From contig CAKTCH010000070.1 in the NCBI GenBank assembly GCA_934538895.1, positions 1-7,596 on the forward strand: a stretch of 7,596 bases of DNA, in the 5' to 3' direction. The DNA is from an uncultured Alphaproteobacteria bacterium. Its GTDB lineage: Bacteria; Pseudomonadota; Alphaproteobacteria; Micavibrionales; Micavibrionaceae. Shown in pieces: positions 4,964-7,596 of this stretch. Numbering within the stretch: position 1 is the first letter of the stretch; every line of letters starts with the position of its first letter. Both the position numbers and the translations under genes were made by a program. The notes beneath the pieces were generated by a model. It was not told the origin of the DNA. It saw nothing but the letters and a program-made list of their open reading frames with translations, and ran no database searches.

Positions 4964-5356
4964 ATGGCCCATATCCTCGTTGCCGAAGACGACGCCTCGA
5001 TGCGTCAGTTCCTGGCCCTCGCCCTTGAGCGGGCGGGCCACAAGGTCGAGTCGTGCGAAGACGGCGTCACCGCGCTGCGCACGATAGAAGGAAATACGGA
5101 AATAGACCTGCTGCTCGCCGATATCGTCATGCCGGGCATGGACGGCATCGAGCTGGCGAAGAAAGCCCACGAAATCATCCCGGCCCTGAAAATCATGTTC
5201 ATCACCGGCTTCGCCGCCATCGCCATGGATCAAAAGATAGCCGGACAGAACGAATCCGCCCGGCAAGAGGCAGGCCAGCCCCCGCCCACCGTCATGGCCA
5301 AACCCTTCCACCTCAAGGACCTGGTCACCCGCGTCGAACAGCTTCTCGCGGCATAA
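4964..5356 (+). CDS. cpdR: CpdR-type single-domain response regulator
   Basis: A 130-aa receiver domain with no output domain. Acidic pocket Glu8-Asp9-Asp10, phospho-acceptor Asp53 in LLADIVMPGMDG, Thr81 in FITGFAA and Lys113 in KPFHLKDLV are all present, and FITGFAA plus KPFHL are typical of CpdR. Known: in Caulobacter, unphosphorylated CpdR primes ClpXP for degradation of cell-cycle substrates, including PdeA and (with RcdA and PopA) CtrA, and the CckA-ChpT relay phosphorylates it. ATG 4964 is chosen for the MAHILVAEDD start and AAAGAG just upstream; an upstream in-frame ATG at 4922 gives an unconvincing extension. Odd feature: residues about 90-109 carry an extra Q/E/P-rich stretch (GQNESARQEAGQPPP) before the conserved lysine, making it longer than Caulobacter CpdR (118 aa). 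Confidence 0.92.
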   Translation: MAHILVAEDDASMRQFLALALERAGHKVESCEDGVTALRTIEGNTEIDLLLADIVMPGMDGIELAKKAHEIIPALKIMFITGFAAIAMDQKIAGQNESARQEAGQPPPTVMAKPFHLKDLVTRVEQLLAA

Positions 5357-5372
5357 AGCGGCTGCGCCGTTT
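5356..5372. terminator. Short hairpin after cpdR
   Basis: AAGCGGC and GCCGTTT form a 7-bp stem (one G-T pair) with a 3-nt loop, starting on the last base of the cpdR stop codon. It is followed by AAAAAG, not a T-run, on the plus strand, so termination would be weak or better in the opposite direction. Confidence 0.3.
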
Positions 5373-5429
5373 AAAAAGCCTTGAATTACCCCCCGGAATC
5401 TGGTTTCTATGAGGCCCTCGATACGGAAC

Positions 5430-5504
5430 GCGCGATTAGCTCAGCGGTAGAGCACTATGTTGACATCGTAGGGGTCACTGGTTCAATCCCAGTATCGCGC
5501 ACCA
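5430..5504 (+). tRNA. tRNA-Val, anticodon GAC
   Basis: A complete 75-nt cloverleaf. The acceptor stem GCGCGAT (5430-5436) pairs perfectly with ATCGCGC (5494-5500), followed by discriminator A and encoded CCA. The D arm is GCTC-AGCGGTAG-AGC, the anticodon stem CTATG/CGTAG with loop TTGACAT (anticodon GAC at 5462-5464), and the T arm ACTGG-TTCAATC-CCAGT. It reads GUC and GUU valine codons. A possible promoter starts with TTGAAT at 5381-5386, but its -10 is poor. The gene stays intact although an integrase fragment lies just downstream. Confidence 0.97.
5476..5504 (+). other. Putative attachment-site core (3' end of tRNA-Val)
   Basis: Inference from context: tyrosine integrases commonly recombine in the T arm and 3' end of tRNA genes, and an integrase fragment in the same orientation starts 97 nt beyond the CCA. 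No second copy of this segment is present in the window, so the core and its exact limits are unproven. Confidence 0.4.
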
Positions 5505-5600
5505 TTCCCCTCCGCTGCGCTCCGAGAGATTGATTTTCCTAGACTTTTTCATCCTGACAAGCACCTCACGCTAACTTTTTTTACAGCAGGTGTTACAGCA

Positions 5601-5996
5601 ATGAAGGCTCTAGAGCGGAATCTTTATTCCAGAAACGGCAATCTTTATTATCGTTCTGCCATTCCCCGTCATCTTCACCAGATACTTTCCATCAGGGAAA
5701 TCGTTATCTCGCTAAAGGTCACTGACAGGCATGAAGCCAGAGTGAAGGCTGCGCAGCTTAATCAGGCCGAGAGGGGGATTATTGAGGGTTTTCATCAGCA
5801 GTTACGCGGGATGCAAGGCGTAATCCCGGAGACGGTCATTACAGGCGTTTTAGAGCGGCTGGAGAGTCTTAAACATAATTCTGCTGGTAAGGTAGCGCTT
5901 TCATTACAGGCCTACCCAGAGTCAAGAAACGGGCAGAAAACCGCATCTCTGTTATTCTCTGACTTTGTGCAGCGATATATGGCGGATTGCACATGA
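5601..5996 (+). pseudogene. Truncated tyrosine integrase, N-terminal fragment
   Basis: The 131-codon ORF starts MKALERNLYSRNGNLYYRS and continues with IPRHLHQILSIREIVISL and DRHEARVKAAQLN. This is the N-terminal (DUF6538-type) DNA-binding segment found at the start of many tyrosine integrases (LY-R-G--YY-R--IP--L---L--REI--SLK-TD--EA). Such enzymes are usually about 350-450 aa and carry a catalytic R-H-R-Y domain; none of it is present before the TGA at 5994-5996. Around that stop, frame 1 stays open to TAG 6070 and resumes after it with ordinary-looking protein sequence (HEREELSLDF...VVDRLI), which suggests a frameshift plus nonsense decay, or a deletion. ATG 5601 has AGG about 10 nt upstream. 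It sits 97 nt after tRNA-Val in the same orientation. Confidence 0.75.
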
Positions 5997-6004
5997 GCGA
6001 GAAG

Positions 6005-6037
6005 AGCTATCCCTTGATTTTACAGGAGATAGCTTTT
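6005..6037 (+). terminator. Terminator-like hairpin after the integrase fragment
   Basis: AGCTATC (6005-6011) pairs with GATAGCT (6028-6034); the stem extends by three pairs after one mismatch and is followed by TTTT (6034-6037). It lies 8 nt past the integrase-fragment stop. The inter-arm DNA also reads as coding-like sequence in frame 1, so the hairpin may be coincidental. Confidence 0.4.
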
Positions 6038-6113
6038 CATGGAAGTCAGTTGTTGATCGGTTGATTATCTAGTTGATGGGTGCAGAAAGTGTAAGTGATA
6101 GTAAGAAGGAATC

Positions 6114-6872
6114 CTACCCGCCAGATTTTAAAATCGGCGGTTTGTAATCCGGTGGATCATAAGCCTTGGATCTTTTAATCTCCCCTTTGAAGCCTGTCAT
6201 AGATTCGATTGTTTTTTTGTCCTCTGTCCACCTATTGCCTCGATCTCTATTCGGATCAGCCATTATCTGGGTGATCATGGCGTATGGATCGACCGCGTAG
6301 TGGTATAGGCCGTTTTCGTAATCTTTTGCGTCGCCAAAGTAAATCAACCGCACTTCGCTCTCGTGTCTAAATTTGTGCCGCTTCAGGAGCAGGCTATGGG
6401 CAAAGCTCTCGGTTGATATAGGAGTCTGTCCTGCCTTGCCCATTAATGTTTCTAGGTCTTCTTCTTTCCGGTATGCGACCTTGCCAAGGAAACAGGTGTT
6501 TTGCGCCGTATTGGGGTGGGCATCGACCAGCGCGGCGAGCAATTTACGCGGCGTGGAACGGATACGAAGAAAACGTTGTTTGCAGTCATTGGCATATATG
6601 CCCCACATGGCATCAGATAAATATTCTCGAGTCCAGCACTGACAGACGAAATTATCCTTAAAGCTGGAACCAGATGACTCACCATCCAATAAGCCGCTTA
6701 GTGCTAGCTGAAAGCCCTCGAACTTATCTTTCCACTTATGGATTTGGCTAAGCGTGTTTTCTTGCTTGGTGAACAGGCGGATAACATACTCTTGCTTCAT
6801 TATCCGATAGATGGGCTGATCAAGCTCCTTATCAGTCAAGCCCATAAAATTTAGTTTATTCAAATCAGCCAT
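6114..6872 (-). CDS. DUF2971-family protein
   Basis: The 252-aa protein shows the DUF2971 layout: FVCQCWTREYLSDAMWGIYAND (75-96, the C/S-x-S-----MW--Y segment), LRIRSTPRKLL (102-112), GKVAYRKEED (130-139), LLLKRHKFRHESEVRLIYFGD (161-181, the K-----ESE-R motif), and a C-terminal segment AVDPYAMITQIMADPN, usually the 'I--I--GP' strand. Function of the family is not established; members are common in mobile and accessory DNA. ATG 6872 has a clear AAGGA about 9 nt upstream. It begins 15 nt after the stop of the upstream cysteine-rich gene, so the two form an operon. It is convergent with the integrase fragment. Confidence 0.8.
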   Translation of the reverse strand: MADLNKLNFMGLTDKELDQPIYRIMKQEYVIRLFTKQENTLSQIHKWKDKFEGFQLALSGLLDGESSGSSFKDNFVCQCWTREYLSDAMWGIYANDCKQRFLRIRSTPRKLLAALVDAHPNTAQNTCFLGKVAYRKEEDLETLMGKAGQTPISTESFAHSLLLKRHKFRHESEVRLIYFGDAKDYENGLYHYAVDPYAMITQIMADPNRDRGNRWTEDKKTIESMTGFKGEIKRSKAYDPPDYKPPILKSGG

Positions 6873-6887
6873 GATATCGTTTCCTTA

Positions 6888-7596
6888 TTAATGTGTTGTG
6901 CAATTCATACTGCGCCCATCCAAACCTAAACTACAATTAGTATGCTGCATTCGTGGCTGCGGCGGCCCCTTTAACAAATCAGCGCCCGCAGCCATCATTG
7001 CCGAGCTGCGTTGCGCGTTTTGCGCTTGAATCTGCATCATGGTCTGTTGCTCATTATTGGCGAATGCCGCCCATGCTTTTTGTATCTCTATATCCCCTTT
7101 TTCAGGAGTCATTTGCCCATTATCAATCGCCAAACCAACTTCGGACTGGCGCGTCATAAATGACATGAGCAAGCCTTTATGAGGATAGTTCGGCATTACA
7201 TATTGCTGTAAAGCCGAATTCTTACACTGCGCCTGTTTATAGAAAGAGATATGATCCAGCGTATATTTTTTATCTGCCATTTCCCCTTGCGAGTTAGCAG
7301 CACTCCTATCAAGCTTGCCATTCTGATACTGCTTAGCAATTTGCCGGTTACTTGCCAGAAGCGCGTTTAGAGCCTTTATATTCGTTTCAACAGGCGTAAC
7401 ATACTTCTCTATCTGCTCTGCCCAACACTCATTCGCTTCAATAGATTTTGAAGGCGGTAATGGATTGGTGTCGGAACCTAAAGGGCAAAGTTTTTTTACC
7501 TCTTGCATCGCCATTTTCCACGCCCGTGCAATTTCTGGCGGTGTAGCCTGCAAATTACAAGATTGTGAAATCTCATTGGCCTTTTGCATACCTGTG
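6888..7596 (-). CDS. Cysteine-rich, probably exported protein of unknown function (5' end outside the window)
   Basis: The frame is open from the right edge to TAA 6890-6888; the first ATG inside the window is at 7589 and gives 233 aa. That ATG has no ribosome site at a usable distance and codons upstream remain in frame, so the true start, with any signal peptide, is probably beyond 7596. Counting from that ATG there are six cysteines (11, 35, 55, 122, 219 and 230), an even number suited to disulfides. The C terminus, TNCSLGLDGRSMNCTTH, resembles the C-x-x-x-G-x-x-x-x-C tails of small exported proteobacterial proteins. The middle is helical and Q/N/A-rich, especially 168-200. No known domain is recognised. 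It is the first gene of an operon with the DUF2971 gene. Confidence 0.7.
   Translation of the reverse strand, partial: TGMQKANEISQSCNLQATPPEIARAWKMAMQEVKKLCPLGSDTNPLPPSKSIEANECWAEQIEKYVTPVETNIKALNALLASNRQIAKQYQNGKLDRSAANSQGEMADKKYTLDHISFYKQAQCKNSALQQYVMPNYPHKGLLMSFMTRQSEVGLAIDNGQMTPEKGDIEIQKAWAAFANNEQQTMMQIQAQNAQRSSAMMAAGADLLKGPPQPRMQHTNCSLGLDGRSMNCTTH

Larger units (their letters stand above)
5505..7596. mobile_element. Left part of a tRNA-Val-integrated genomic island
   Basis: Seen: a truncated integrase immediately after tRNA-Val, then clearly AT-richer DNA with genes of accessory type (DUF2971, exported unknown protein) on the opposite strand. Known: this is the standard layout of integrative elements at tRNA genes. 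Inferred: the island extends right beyond the window and has lost this integrase copy. The far end is not visible. Confidence 0.55.

Noticed and set aside
4853..5311. 152-codon minus-strand ORF opposite cpdR
   Set aside because: Shadow of the strongly supported CpdR receiver domain.
1..7596. CRISPR arrays, insertion sequences and rRNA genes
   Set aside because: No regularly spaced direct repeats, no transposase motifs and no rRNA-like sequence were seen on reading both strands.

Overview
The window looks like a piece of an alphaproteobacterial chromosome with accessory DNA at both ends. The best taxonomic marker is a CpdR-type single-domain response regulator with the FITGFAA and KPFHL signatures. 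CpdR belongs to the CckA-ChpT-CtrA cell-cycle pathway, which is known from Alphaproteobacteria. The order cannot be fixed from this sequence.

Left edge (1 to about 386, minus strand): this is the control region of a prophage or phage-like element that continues beyond base 1. A good sigma-70-type promoter (386 to 358) drives a leader of about 240 nt. The leader carries two long, mutually complementary segments (331-290 and 195-154), a further 9-nt segment that can also pair with the second arm, two mutually exclusive hairpins around a start codon, and a hairpin plus T-run just ahead of a gene starting at 107. A 65-codon ORF (282 to 85) runs through the target arm and overlaps the next gene by 23 nt. 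This layout matches the RNA-based immunity regions of phage P1 (C4 antisense RNA with the overlapping icd and ant genes) and satellite phage P4 (CI RNA with seqA, seqB and seqC). It is the most interesting part of the window.

Bases 387-706 hold no convincing protein gene. They contain a promoter (679 to 651) and a strong intrinsic terminator (413 to 384) on the minus strand, bracketing a possible short transcript of about 260 nt.

Chromosomal core (707-5504): on the minus strand, a secreted propeller-like repeat protein is followed by the 23S rRNA pseudouridine synthase RluD. They are divergent from a GT4-type glycosyltransferase on the plus strand. Next come a YgjV-family membrane protein, CpdR and tRNA-Val(GAC). 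The genes are mostly housekeeping or cell-cycle genes and do not form one obvious pathway.

Right edge (about 5505-7596): directly downstream of tRNA-Val lies an N-terminal fragment of a tyrosine integrase, followed by visibly AT-richer DNA. That DNA has a two-gene minus-strand operon: a cysteine-rich, probably exported protein of unknown function (cut by the window edge) and a DUF2971-family protein. This is the usual arrangement of an integrative element at a tRNA 3' end, here with a degraded integrase.
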